Shown here one piece after another: positions 51,499 through 60,322 of a stretch of DNA of 64,000 bases. The notes under the pieces were generated by a model, which did not search any database, had not been told where the DNA came from, and was given only the letters and a program-made list of their open reading frames with translations. This DNA is from Nocardia amikacinitolerans NBRC 108937 (lineage in GTDB: Bacteria; Actinomycetota; Actinomycetes; Mycobacteriales; Mycobacteriaceae), in NCBI RefSeq assembly GCF_001612615.1, contig NZ_BDAU01000007.1, positions 1-64,000 on the forward strand, in the 5' to 3' direction. How positions within the stretch are numbered: the first letter of the stretch is position 1; the number at the start of each line of letters is the position of its first letter. The position numbers were made by a program, and so were the translations under genes.

Positions 51499-52140
51499 AT
51501 GCGGATCACGGTGTTCGGAGCGGCGGGCGAAGTGGGCCGCCGGGTCGTTGCCGAGGCGCTCGCCCGCGGCCACGAGGTGACGGCGGTGGTGCGCAACCCG
51601 GAACGGGCGACAAATCTGCCCGCTGAAGTCGAGGTCCGCACGGGTGACGCCGCCAACGTGGACGATGTCGAATCCCTCAGCGCGGGACAGGATCTGGTGA
51701 TCACCGCCACCCGCCCCGCGCCCGGCCGGGAAGCCGAGCTGCCGGAGGTGACGGCGGCGATCCTCGCGGGCGTGGCGCGGACCGGGGCGCGACTGTTGGT
51801 GGTCGGCGGCGCGGCGACATTGATCGTTCCCGGCGCCGACGGGATGACCTTGCACGAGATGCCCGATTTCCCAGCGGAATTGCGCCCGATCGCCCGGGCG
51901 TGCGAGGAGCAGCTCGCCGTGTGCCGCGCGGCGTCGACCGTGAACTGGGCCTACCTGAGCCCGCCCGCCGAGCTGCTGCCCGGCGAGCGGACCGGCGAAT
52001 ACCGCCTCGGCGGCGACGAACTGCTCAGCGATGCGAACGGCGTCTCCCGAATCTCCATGGAGGACTTCGCCGTCGCGCTGCTGGACGAGGTGGAGCGCCC
52101 CGCGCACGGCGGCGCCAGGTTCACCGTCGCCGCGGCGTGA
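51499..52140 (+). CDS. NAD(P)-binding reductase, NmrA/YwnB-like
   Basis: A 213-residue atypical SDR. The dinucleotide motif is VFGAAGEVGRRV (GxxGxxG), followed by GHEVTAVVRNPERA and GDAANVDDVESL, typical of NAD(P)H-binding proteins of the NmrA-like group. It lacks the YxxxK catalytic pair, so it may act as a redox-sensing or quinone-type reductase. Start ATG has GAGGAGG upstream. The double palindrome in its promoter implies repression by a dimeric regulator. Confidence 0.8.
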   Translation: MRITVFGAAGEVGRRVVAEALARGHEVTAVVRNPERATNLPAEVEVRTGDAANVDDVESLSAGQDLVITATRPAPGREAELPEVTAAILAGVARTGARLLVVGGAATLIVPGADGMTLHEMPDFPAELRPIARACEEQLAVCRAASTVNWAYLSPPAELLPGERTGEYRLGGDELLSDANGVSRISMEDFAVALLDEVERPAHGGARFTVAAA

Positions 52141-52221
52141 GAAGCGGTGCCGAGGCGAGAACGACCTCGGCACCGAATTCCGCCTGAGCGCGACGAAATC
52201 AGTGGTGCCCTGCGGCGGAGC

Positions 52222-52356
52222 GGCTTGCCGTCGGGACCAACCGGCGGCGGGCACGGCTTGCCCTCGGCATCGAGCGGCGGCGGCCGCGGCGTACCGTCGG
52301 GACCCAGCGGCGGAGGCAGGGGCTTGCCGTCGGATCCCAGCGGAGGCGGCGGGCAC
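52222..52356. repeat. 33-bp tandem repeat, four units
   Basis: Units start at 52222, 52255, 52288 and 52321 and share GGCTTGCCGTCGG-like beginnings and GGCGG-like ends; the fourth is 36 bp. The unit keeps a reading frame. On the minus strand it would encode an 11-residue proline-rich repeat such as DGKPLPPPLGP. That frame is offset from the gene ending at 52378, and no independent start is visible. Confidence 0.75.
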
Positions 52357-52377
52357 CCGTTGGCCGGGCTGGCGTCC

Positions 52378-52767
52378 CTATCCGGTGAGCTCCCGGATAC
52401 GCGCGGCGAACTCCGCGTCGGTGCGCTCGAAGGTCTCGCGGATGACGCCGAACAACGTCTGGATCTCACCGACCACCGCGATGTATTCGCCGAGCGTGTC
52501 GTAGGCGCTGCCCGGTCCGCCGAAAGCTTTCTCCCGGAACAGCTTCACCAGCTCGATCGCCGACCAGAGCCGCGGATCGTCCTCGCCGAGCCCCCAGCCG
52601 CCGAGTTCGCCGAGCGCCCGTGCGTCGTGCCGCGCGGCCGTCAGCGCGTCGACCAGTTCCCGGCAGGCGCGGTCCAGGTCGAGGAAGACCTGCGGTTCCA
52701 GACGCACCTGTAGCGCACCGGCTTCGGCGTTCTCGATGAATGCCCCGAACGGGCTTGCCACGGCCAT
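52378..52767 (-). CDS. Small helical protein of unknown function
   Basis: A 129-residue, mostly helical acidic protein: VFLDLDRACRELVDALTAARHDARALG, then LWSAIELVKLFREKAFGG and EIQTLFGVIRETFERTDAEFAARIREL. The size and heptad-like pattern recall proteins associated with WXG100/ESX systems, but no WXG motif or secretion signal is present, so I give no function. The start ATG has GGAAGGGG upstream. Downstream lies a Pro-rich repeat in another frame, which might be a detached tail. Confidence 0.6.
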   Translation of the reverse strand: MAVASPFGAFIENAEAGALQVRLEPQVFLDLDRACRELVDALTAARHDARALGELGGWGLGEDDPRLWSAIELVKLFREKAFGGPGSAYDTLGEYIAVVGEIQTLFGVIRETFERTDAEFAARIRELTG

Positions 52768-52871
52768 AGCGGTCGCCCCTTCCACTGGTTCCGTCGATGA
52801 TTCAGACGCGCGGGCACCGGAACCGGTTCCATCGAAACACGGATTCGCCTCGGTGAGTCCGAAACAACGCG

Positions 52872-53747
52872 TCAGTGGGCGATGATCAGCGGGCAGTTCG
52901 CGGAGAGCACCAGCGACTGGCTGGTCGAGCCGAACACCATACTGGCGAACCCGCCGCGTCCCCGCGTTCCGACCACGAGCAACTGCGCCCCCTCGGAACG
53001 TTCGCGCAGCGCCCGTTCCGGTCGATCCTTGACCACCTCCCGGTGGATGCGAACGCCGGGAAAGCGCTCCTGCCAACCCGCCAGGCTCTCGGCCAGCACG
53101 TAGTGCAAGTCGGCGGCGGTCGCGTCCGGGTCGACTCCGTAGCGTTCCGGCAGCTCGACCCCGGTCCAGACGTGCAACGCGACGAGGTCGACCTGCCGCG
53201 CCGCCGCCTCGGCAAGCGCGATGCCGATCGCGGGCTCGCTCACCTCGGTGCCGTCCACGCCGACGATCACCGGCCGTGCCCGCACCTCGGGTGAGAACTC
53301 GATGCCCTCGCGCACGACCGCGACCGGGCAGTGCGCGCGCCGGGCCAGCGCCGAGCTGACCGAACCGAGCAGCGCCCGCTGCAAGGTCCCGCGCGACCTG
53401 GTGCCGACGACGACCATCCGTGCGCCTTCGGTGCGCTCGAGCAGGCTCGGCGTGGTCACCGCCTGCATCAGCTCGGCCCGCAGCTCGACACCACCGAATT
53501 CCGCGGATGCCTTCTCCACCTCCCTCGCGGCGGCGTCGAGCAGCGCGCGGCCGTGCTCGGTGAGCCGCGCGTAATCGACCGCGGTGAGCGGCTCCGCCGC
53601 GCCGGGACCGTAGTCGGCGACCACGTCGACGATGTGCAGCAGGTGCACCGGCGCACGATGCCGCGCGGCCGTCTGCGCCGCCCAGATCACCGCCGCCGTC
53701 GACCCCGCGGAACCGTCCACGCCCACCAGGACCGCAGGACTGGCCAT
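52872..53747 (-). CDS. Tandem-domain universal stress protein
   Basis: A 291-residue protein with two UspA domains (about 1-145 and 150-291). Each has an ATP-binding loop: GTRSRGTLQRALLGSVSSALARRA and GTRGRGGFASMVFGSTSQSLVL, matching G-2x-G-9x-G-(S/T). VLVGVDGSAGSTAAV and VIVGVDGTEVSEPAI begin the domains. Tandem Usp proteins of actinobacteria are induced by hypoxia and other stresses. No DosR-like box could be made out upstream. Start ATG at 53747. Confidence 0.92.
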   Translation of the reverse strand: MASPAVLVGVDGSAGSTAAVIWAAQTAARHRAPVHLLHIVDVVADYGPGAAEPLTAVDYARLTEHGRALLDAAAREVEKASAEFGGVELRAELMQAVTTPSLLERTEGARMVVVGTRSRGTLQRALLGSVSSALARRAHCPVAVVREGIEFSPEVRARPVIVGVDGTEVSEPAIGIALAEAAARQVDLVALHVWTGVELPERYGVDPDATAADLHYVLAESLAGWQERFPGVRIHREVVKDRPERALRERSEGAQLLVVGTRGRGGFASMVFGSTSQSLVLSANCPLIIAH

Positions 53748-53859
53748 GGGACCGTCTCCTCTCGTCCGCCTGACTTCGAGAAAGCCGCGGTGGGCCGGGG
53801 CCACCTCCCGCGACGATACCGCGCGGGACGGTCGATGATCAGGTGTCGGAAGCTCGCGC

Positions 53860-55986
53860 TCAGATGGACGTGGTCGCGGGCGCCTCGGTCTTCTCCAGCA
53901 CGGTGGCGACGTGGCGGCGCGGACGCTTCGCACCCGGTACCCACCAGTTGGCCTCGCCCATCAGCTGCACGAGCGCGGGAACGAGCAGCATCCGCACCAA
54001 GGTCGCGTCGATGACGAGGGCGACGATCATGCCGAGACCGAGGAACCGCATCGGCGTCAGCGGCGAGAGCGTGAACGCGCCGGTGACGAGGACGAGCAGC
54101 ACGGCGGCCGCCGTGATGACGCGCGCGGTCTTGATCGTGCCGACGCGCACCGCCTCGGCGGTGTCCGCGCCCGCGTTGTGCGCCTCGACCATCCGCGAGA
54201 GCAGGAACACCTCGTAGTCGGTGGACAGTCCGAAGACCACCGCGATGATCAGCACCAGCATGCCGGCGGCGATCGGCCCGACGCTGACGCCGAGCGGACC
54301 GGCGAGGTGGCCGTCGGCGAAGATCCAGGTGAGCACGCCGAAGGTCGCCGCGAGACTGAGGAACGCCATACCGACGGCCTTGAGCGGCAACATGATCGAG
54401 CGGAAGGCGGCGAGCAACAGGCCCATGGTCGCCAACACCATGGCGAGCACCATCAGCGGCATCCGCGCCACGATGGAGTCGACGCTGTCGCGGGTGGCCG
54501 CGGTGTCGCCGCCGACCCGAATCACGGTGTCCGGCGGTGGTTCCATGGCTCGGATGTCGAGCACCGCGGCCGTGGCGGCCTCGCTGCGGTCGGTGGCGGT
54601 CAGGAAGACGTGCAGCACGACGAAATCCTCGGCCCGCCCCACTTGCAGCACCGAGCGCACGCCGGGCACCTCGCCGAGCGAGCGCAGCGTCTCGTCGACC
54701 GCGGCCGCGTTGGGCACCGAGCCGTCCACCCCGCGCAGCACCGCGGTGACACCGCTGCTCGCGGCGGGGAAGTCGGCGGTGAGTCGTTCGACCGTCTCGC
54801 GCATCGGGTGGCCGTCGGGCAGCGCCCGGTGATCGATGTCGCCGAGCCGAATGCCGCTGAGCGGCGCGGCCAGTGCGAGCAATACCGCGCCCACCGCGAT
54901 CGTGACAACGCCGGGTCTGCGCAGCACGACCCCGACGACACGACCCCAGAACCGTTCGGTGCGTTCGGATGTCCGCGCGCGACCGATGCGGGGGCCGAAC
55001 AGCATGAGCATCGCGGGCAGCACGGTCAGCGAGAGCGCGGCGGCCAGCGCGACGGCCGCGATGGCGCCGAAACCCAAGGAGCGCAACACCGCCTGCGGGA
55101 AGACGAAGGTCCCCGCGAAGGCGCAGATCAGCAGCAGCGCGGAGAACGCGACGGTGCGGCCGGCGGTCGCGCAGGTGCGTTCGATCGCTCTCGGCACGTC
55201 ACGCCCGTCGGCCATCTCCTCGCGGAATCGGTTGACCAGGAACAACCCGTAGTCGATCGCCATACCGAGCCCGAGCAGCGAGGCGATGTTGACCGCGAAG
55301 GTGCTCACCTCGGTCACTTCGCTGAGGACCCGGATCGCGCCCATCGCACCGGCGACCGCGAGCATGCCGACCACGACGGGCAGCGAGGCCGCCGCGACCC
55401 CGCCGAACACCAGGACAAGCACCAGCAGCGTCACCGGCAGCGAGATCGATTCCGCCACCAGCAGATCCCGCTGCGACTGGGCGGTGATCCCGGTGGACAC
55501 CGCGCTGTAGCCGGACAGTTCGGTGTCGATGCCGGGAACGCGTAGCGCCGCTTCGAGTTTCGGATAGGCGGCGACGCGCTCGGTGTCGTCGCCCGCGGTG
55601 AACACCACCGCGAGCGCCTGCCGCTCGTCGGGCGAGCGCAGGAAAGTGGTGCGCGGCGGGACGCTGTTCCAATAGCTTTCGACCGGCCGCGCCAGCAGCG
55701 CGGGATCGATGGCGGCGATCGCCGCGCGCACCCGCGGCCCGATATCGGCAAGCGTCTGACCCTCCGGTGCCGTGTAGATCGCCACCACGTCGGGATTCTG
55801 CGGGCCGAAGTGCTCGGTGACGAGCCGGTCGACCAGCGCCGACTCACTGTTCGGATCGATGAACCCGCCCGCGCTGAGCTGCTCGGCGGCCCCCGCACCG
55901 AACAACCCGCACAAGCCCATGACGAGGACCGCGACGCCGAGCACCGTGCGCGGCCGCGCCATCACGAACCGAGCCCACGCGATCAT
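53860..55986 (-). CDS. MMPL-family RND transporter
   Basis: A 708-residue transporter with about 12 membrane helices in two halves and two outer loops. The family's Asp-Tyr pair is seen twice: GLGMAIDYGLFLVNRFREEM and FGLSTDYEVFLLSRMVEAHN. These proteins export lipids and use the proton gradient. It is the last gene on the minus strand of the lactone operon, 90 bp behind the PapA-like gene, so it probably exports the lipid product or a derivative. The start is uncertain; ATG at 55986 begins the conserved part, without a clear ribosome site. Confidence 0.9.
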   Translation of the reverse strand: MIAWARFVMARPRTVLGVAVLVMGLCGLFGAGAAEQLSAGGFIDPNSESALVDRLVTEHFGPQNPDVVAIYTAPEGQTLADIGPRVRAAIAAIDPALLARPVESYWNSVPPRTTFLRSPDERQALAVVFTAGDDTERVAAYPKLEAALRVPGIDTELSGYSAVSTGITAQSQRDLLVAESISLPVTLLVLVLVFGGVAAASLPVVVGMLAVAGAMGAIRVLSEVTEVSTFAVNIASLLGLGMAIDYGLFLVNRFREEMADGRDVPRAIERTCATAGRTVAFSALLLICAFAGTFVFPQAVLRSLGFGAIAAVALAAALSLTVLPAMLMLFGPRIGRARTSERTERFWGRVVGVVLRRPGVVTIAVGAVLLALAAPLSGIRLGDIDHRALPDGHPMRETVERLTADFPAASSGVTAVLRGVDGSVPNAAAVDETLRSLGEVPGVRSVLQVGRAEDFVVLHVFLTATDRSEAATAAVLDIRAMEPPPDTVIRVGGDTAATRDSVDSIVARMPLMVLAMVLATMGLLLAAFRSIMLPLKAVGMAFLSLAATFGVLTWIFADGHLAGPLGVSVGPIAAGMLVLIIAVVFGLSTDYEVFLLSRMVEAHNAGADTAEAVRVGTIKTARVITAAAVLLVLVTGAFTLSPLTPMRFLGLGMIVALVIDATLVRMLLVPALVQLMGEANWWVPGAKRPRRHVATVLEKTEAPATTSI

Positions 55987-56075
55987 CGCGGACCCGCCGA
56001 ACGGTCGTCCCCCGAGGTGGCCGGATCGATCATCGGAAACTCCTGTGCCGCAGTGGTTGTGCCGGGAATGCCGTG

Positions 56076-57269
56076 TCAGCGTGTGGGGGACGCGGCGAGT
56101 TCGCGTTCCAACGTGGACGCGATGCGATCCAGCAGCGCCTCGAGCCGCGCCTCGACCCCCTCGCCGTTGCGGCACGACACCGTGATCTCCAGCCGCCCCG
56201 CCGATTCCACGATGCCGAACAGCAGCGGCATCATCCCGCTGTGCTGCGGAAGCACCCGGACGCTCACCGGGGTGAAACCGGGCACCGCCATCTCGGGCAG
56301 ATCGAAGATGCCCATGTGGGACACGGTGGCGGACACCAGGTTCCGGCCGAGCCGCGCGCCGACCCAGTTGCCCGCGCGCAGTACGGCCCGCACCACCGCG
56401 GGCGGGAACGCGGTGAGCCCGCCGTTGTCCATCTGGTTGAGTTCGCGGTTCTCCTTCAGGCCCGCGCGCAGCTGGTCGTTCACCGATTCCCAGGTGTCAC
56501 CGGGGGCGACGTCGAGGAACAGCGGAAGCGCCAGGTTGGCGGTGGACCGCAGCGCGGGGTCGTGCCTGCGCAGGTCGACCGGAATCATGAAGCGCGACTT
56601 GGCCTGTGCGGCGTCGGCCAGCACGGCGGCGACCCGCGCGACGATGCCCCGGCCGGTCGCCGCGACCGTGCGGTGCCGCAGCAACCAAGGCGACTCCGCC
56701 GGATCCTGTTTGCCACGGCCGGCCGCGGAGGGATAGATCGGCAGCAGGACCGAGGGCTTGCCTGGGGCGCCGACGCGCGCGACCAGTTCCGCGTCCGCGA
56801 CCGGGTCGGGCGCACCGAACGGCTCGACGCCGCGCAGCGCGCGGAACACGTCGTCCACCCACATGCGCATGCCCATGCCGTCCATCACGCCGTGGAAGAC
56901 GCGGAAGACGATGGTGACCGGATCCGCGGTGAGCAGCAGGACCTCGCAGGTGCGGTCGGGCGTCGGACCCATCGGGCTGTTGAGGACGGGGTCGTTCTCC
57001 AGCCCGGGGTAGGTCAGCGAGTGGCCCTCGACGACCCGCACCGTCGCCGCGACACCGGTGTCCACCCACTCGGCCCTGTCTCGGACCAGCCGGGAGCCGG
57101 GGTTGGCCGCCGAGGCCACGTCGACAGCGCGCTGCAGGTCGGCGGGGTCCAGCGTGCCCTGCCCGTGCACCGCCAGCTGCATCAGGAACGGCGGAGCCAG
57201 TTCCCTCGTGGCGAAGTACAGCCGCTCGGTCGGGGTGATGGGACGGCGAAAGGTGGTGTCGCTGCTCAT
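56076..57269 (-). CDS. Condensation-domain/PapA-like acyltransferase
   Basis: A 397-residue protein with a chloramphenicol-acetyltransferase-like fold. The active site HxxxDG is HGVMDG near residue 125. FLMQLAVHGQG and the C-terminal VSHMGIFDLPEM (a DFG-like loop) follow. Relatives are the PapA enzymes of mycobacteria, wax-ester synthases and non-ribosomal condensation domains. It lies 22 bp behind the ketoreductase gene in the lactone operon. An acyl-transfer step in lipid assembly, by esterification of a hydroxyl group, is a reasonable inference. Confidence 0.8.
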   Translation of the reverse strand: MSSDTTFRRPITPTERLYFATRELAPPFLMQLAVHGQGTLDPADLQRAVDVASAANPGSRLVRDRAEWVDTGVAATVRVVEGHSLTYPGLENDPVLNSPMGPTPDRTCEVLLLTADPVTIVFRVFHGVMDGMGMRMWVDDVFRALRGVEPFGAPDPVADAELVARVGAPGKPSVLLPIYPSAAGRGKQDPAESPWLLRHRTVAATGRGIVARVAAVLADAAQAKSRFMIPVDLRRHDPALRSTANLALPLFLDVAPGDTWESVNDQLRAGLKENRELNQMDNGGLTAFPPAVVRAVLRAGNWVGARLGRNLVSATVSHMGIFDLPEMAVPGFTPVSVRVLPQHSGMMPLLFGIVESAGRLEITVSCRNGEGVEARLEALLDRIASTLERELAASPTR

Positions 57270-57291
57270 GATTGCCTCCGGGATCGCGGGG

Positions 57292-58335
57292 TCAGCGCAG
57301 GTGTCTTGTCAGTTCGCGGACGCCCCCCTGAGTGTCGAGCCAGGCGAGGAAGCTCGCCAGCCCCGTCGCCCGATCCACGATCGGGCGGTAGCCGAAATCG
57401 CGGGTGGCCGCGCCGGTGTCGTAGGTCGCCGAGCGCGTCATCAGCGCCACCGCGTAGCGGGACAGCGGTGGCGACCAGCGAGTGGACACCGCGGGAATCC
57501 GCCAGACGGCCTCGATCACGGCGACCACCGCGTCGAGCACCCGGCGGTTCGGCTGCCTGGTCGGCGGCTGGTAGCCGAGCTCGGTGGCGACCTGCCCGAG
57601 GAACTGCCATACGTTCGTCTTCTCGGCGTCGGCGATGAAATACGGCTTGCCGCCGACGTTCTCGGTGGCGAGCGCCAGCACGACGGCCTCGACGATGTTG
57701 TCGACGTGGCACAGCGAGGCGTACACCTCGCGCCCGAACGACAGATCGGGCAGCCTGCCTTCGGCGGTGCGGCCGAGCAGCCGCACGATCGGGCCCGACC
57801 GGTCGCCCGCGCCCCAGATCGCCCTGGGTCGCAGCGCGCAGGTGGTGAAACCCGGTGCGTTCGCGGCGAGTACGGCACGTTCGGCCGCGGCCTTGGTCTC
57901 GGAGTAGAGATTCAAGTACCTGCGCGGGTAGGGGAGTGACTCGTCGACGTCGAGCAGATCGCCGCCGTGGTAGTCCATCATCGCGCTGGGGCTGGAGATG
58001 AACACGAACCGCGACGCCCCGCCGCGCTTGGCCGCGTCGAGCAGCCGCTGGGTGGCGCGGACGTTCTCCTCCCAGAACTGCTCGCGGGTGCCGCGTTCGT
58101 CGACGCGCGCCGCGCTGTGCACGACCGCGTCGATGCCGCCGGTCGCCTCGACCAGCGACGGCGCGTCGGTGAGATCGCCGTAGACGATCTCGACACGGTC
58201 TCGCGCGTCGCCGAGATCGGTCAGATTGCTGGTGCGCCGCACCAGGATTCGTACGTCGTGCGCTCCGTCGGCCACCAGCCGCCGCACGAGTGCGCCGCCG
58301 AGGAAGCCCGACGCCCCGGTCACGAGAATCTTCAT
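57292..58335 (-). CDS. nltD: NltD/OleD-like NAD(P)-dependent reductase
   Basis: A 347-residue extended SDR of the 3-beta-hydroxysteroid dehydrogenase/OleD type. The cofactor motif is GASGFLGG; catalytic YSETK (Tyr-Lys) follows RYLNL, and FISSPS supplies Ser. OleD reduces the 2-alkyl-3-ketoacid made by OleA to the 3-hydroxy acid. It is coupled to the small membrane gene by ATGA. The name follows the nocardiolactone cluster by gene order and family; it was not checked by alignment. Confidence 0.85.
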   Translation of the reverse strand: MKILVTGASGFLGGALVRRLVADGAHDVRILVRRTSNLTDLGDARDRVEIVYGDLTDAPSLVEATGGIDAVVHSAARVDERGTREQFWEENVRATQRLLDAAKRGGASRFVFISSPSAMMDYHGGDLLDVDESLPYPRRYLNLYSETKAAAERAVLAANAPGFTTCALRPRAIWGAGDRSGPIVRLLGRTAEGRLPDLSFGREVYASLCHVDNIVEAVVLALATENVGGKPYFIADAEKTNVWQFLGQVATELGYQPPTRQPNRRVLDAVVAVIEAVWRIPAVSTRWSPPLSRYAVALMTRSATYDTGAATRDFGYRPIVDRATGLASFLAWLDTQGGVRELTRHLR

Positions 58336-58646
58336 CGCTCGTCCTCTCGATGATCGCTGGGTAGTTCGTCGCCCGCCCCGGCGCCCAGGCTCGCGCCGTA
58401 CCAGGTCAGGCCGAAGATCTGGGTCAGCACCGCGGTCTTCCACCGGGAATGTCCGGTGCCGCGGGTGGCGCGCAGCGCGACGGGAATCTGCGCCGCGTGC
58501 ACCACCACGCTGAGAAACGCGTCGATCCACCACGCGGCCCGCAGCCACCGGTTGCGCGGCGCCTGTCCGGTGCGCGCCGCGACAATGCCTGCCGCCAGGT
58601 AGAGCCAGCCGAGGATCGGAATCGCCCGCAGCGCGGTCGTTCTCAT
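58332..58646 (-). CDS. Small three-helix membrane protein in the lactone operon
   Basis: A 104-residue protein. Three hydrophobic stretches are seen: ILGWLYLAAGIVAA, AAWWIDAFLSVVVHAAQIPVAL and TAVLTQIFGLTWYGASLG. The tail is acidic and hydrophilic. Both its start and its stop overlap neighbouring genes by ATGA, so its production is tied to the ligase and the reductase. I know of no assigned function. It may help anchor the soluble enzymes to the membrane where the long-chain lipid product forms. Confidence 0.75.
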   Translation of the reverse strand: MRTTALRAIPILGWLYLAAGIVAARTGQAPRNRWLRAAWWIDAFLSVVVHAAQIPVALRATRGTGHSRWKTAVLTQIFGLTWYGASLGAGAGDELPSDHREDER

Positions 58647-60322
58647 CGCCGCGCCTCGGCTTTCAGCTGCTTGGCCGCCCACACGGCGAGCTGTTCGCGG
58701 CCGATCTTGGCGTTGTGCCGTATGTCCACCGGGAACTTCGGATGCACCAGCACATCGGAGATCGGCTTGGTGAGTTCGAATTCGGTGGCGCGGGTCCGCA
58801 ATTTCAGCTCGACGGCGGTGCGGTCCGCGCCCGGCTTCAGCTCGACGCACAGCACCGGACGCTGCGCACCGCGTGCACCGACGCCGACCAGCGCCGTGCG
58901 TGCCACGCCGGGCACCGTGTTGAAGATCTGCTCGACCTGCACGGTGAACATCGGTCCGTCGGCGGTGACCACCCGCTGACTCTTGCGCCCGCAGAACCAG
59001 ATCCGGCCGTGTTCATCGATCCAGGCCAGGTCGCCGGTGCGGTGCCAGATCCGTGCGCCGTCGACGATCTTGCCCTGCCGGTTCGCCTCCTCGGGCCAGT
59101 AGTACTTGGTGCTGACGTTCGGGCCCGAGACGACGAGTTCGCCTACGCCACCGGTGTTCTCGAGCTCGCCAGCCAGCTCCTCGGCGTGCGCCCACGTGGG
59201 GATCGGCGCGTCGGTGATGGCGACAACGCGCGCCTCGACCCGGTCCGACGGTCGCCCGATACAGGTGCCATCGCCCTGGTGCGCCCTGGTCACCAAACCG
59301 CCGAGCAGTTCCCGTGACTCGATGGTCGACATCGGCAGCGCCTCGGTGGAGCCGTAGCCAGCGAAGATCCGCACGTCCTCGGCGAGCACCTCGCGCAGAC
59401 CGGCGATGCACCAGTCCGGCACCGGAGCGCCGCCGGAGTAGATGCTGCCGAGGGTGGGCAGCGCCGTCGGGTGCTGCTCCAGGTGGCGCAGCAGCGGAAT
59501 CAGCACCGCGGGCGAGGCGAACATGGTCCGCACCCCGAAGGTGGCGATGGCGTCGACCACGTGCGCCGGATCGGTCGAACCGACCTTGCTTGGAATGAGC
59601 GGCGGCAGCACGCAGCGCGCACCGAGCAGCAGATCGAGCACGCCGACCAGCGGCAGCGTGATCAGCGAGGTGTCCGGCGGGACGTGGTCGCGCGCGGTGT
59701 CCACCTGCTCCACCATGGCGGCGAGGTTGCCGTGGGTGAGCTGAACCGCCTTGGCCGGGCCGGTACTTCCGGTGGTGAAGGCGATGAGCAGCAGGCTCTC
59801 CGGGTCGGCAGGCGTGCGCTGCGGCAGCGGACCCCGCGGACGGCGGCCCCAGTCCGCCAACCGCTCGCCGCGCCAGAACCACTGCTTGCCGACGGTGACC
59901 GCGGTGCGCACAGTGCGGAAGCTGTGGCGGAACAGGACGCGCAGCGCGTGCGCCTGCGGGATGCCGATGAACGCCTCGGCGTCCACCGCGCGCAGGCAGC
60001 GCAGCATCTTGCGTACGCCCATGCCCGGGTCGATGACCACGGGCGCGGCGCCGATCTTCAACAGCGCGAACATGATCGCGTAGAGCTCGGGGCTCGGCAG
60101 CACGAGCACGATGGTGCGAGTGCCGGTGCCGACGCCCGAGGCGATGAGTCGCTCGGCGATCGCGTCCGACCATTCGTCGAGTTCGCGATAGCCGATGTGC
60201 CGATAGGCCGGCAGGCCATCGGGATTCTTCCCCTCGGGGTAGATCACCGCTTGGCGGTCCGGCTCCGTGCGCGCGAACGCACGGAACCGGTCGATGGCCT
60301 GCCAGTAGGTCCCTTCGGTCAC
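58643..60322 (-). CDS. nltC: NltC/OleC-like AMP-forming beta-lactone synthetase
   Basis: A 559-residue ANL-superfamily enzyme. The A3 loop is FTTGSTGPAKAVQLTHGN, A5 is YGSTEALPMS, A7 is RTGDLAWIDE, and the C-terminal hinge reads FCGRKSQRVVTADGP. OleC-type enzymes adenylate a 3-hydroxy acid and close a beta-lactone; fatty-acyl ligases have the same fold. Assignment to the lactone type rests on its place between two thiolase-like genes and an OleD-like gene. The GTG start overlaps the nltB stop. Confidence 0.85.
   Translation of the reverse strand: MTEGTYWQAIDRFRAFARTEPDRQAVIYPEGKNPDGLPAYRHIGYRELDEWSDAIAERLIASGVGTGTRTIVLVLPSPELYAIMFALLKIGAAPVVIDPGMGVRKMLRCLRAVDAEAFIGIPQAHALRVLFRHSFRTVRTAVTVGKQWFWRGERLADWGRRPRGPLPQRTPADPESLLLIAFTTGSTGPAKAVQLTHGNLAAMVEQVDTARDHVPPDTSLITLPLVGVLDLLLGARCVLPPLIPSKVGSTDPAHVVDAIATFGVRTMFASPAVLIPLLRHLEQHPTALPTLGSIYSGGAPVPDWCIAGLREVLAEDVRIFAGYGSTEALPMSTIESRELLGGLVTRAHQGDGTCIGRPSDRVEARVVAITDAPIPTWAHAEELAGELENTGGVGELVVSGPNVSTKYYWPEEANRQGKIVDGARIWHRTGDLAWIDEHGRIWFCGRKSQRVVTADGPMFTVQVEQIFNTVPGVARTALVGVGARGAQRPVLCVELKPGADRTAVELKLRTRATEFELTKPISDVLVHPKFPVDIRHNAKIGREQLAVWAAKQLKAEARR

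Noticed and set aside
53911..55545. 544-residue plus-strand frame over the MMPL gene
   Set aside because: His/Arg/Asp-rich shadow with no domain; the MMPL gene on the other strand is unmistakable.
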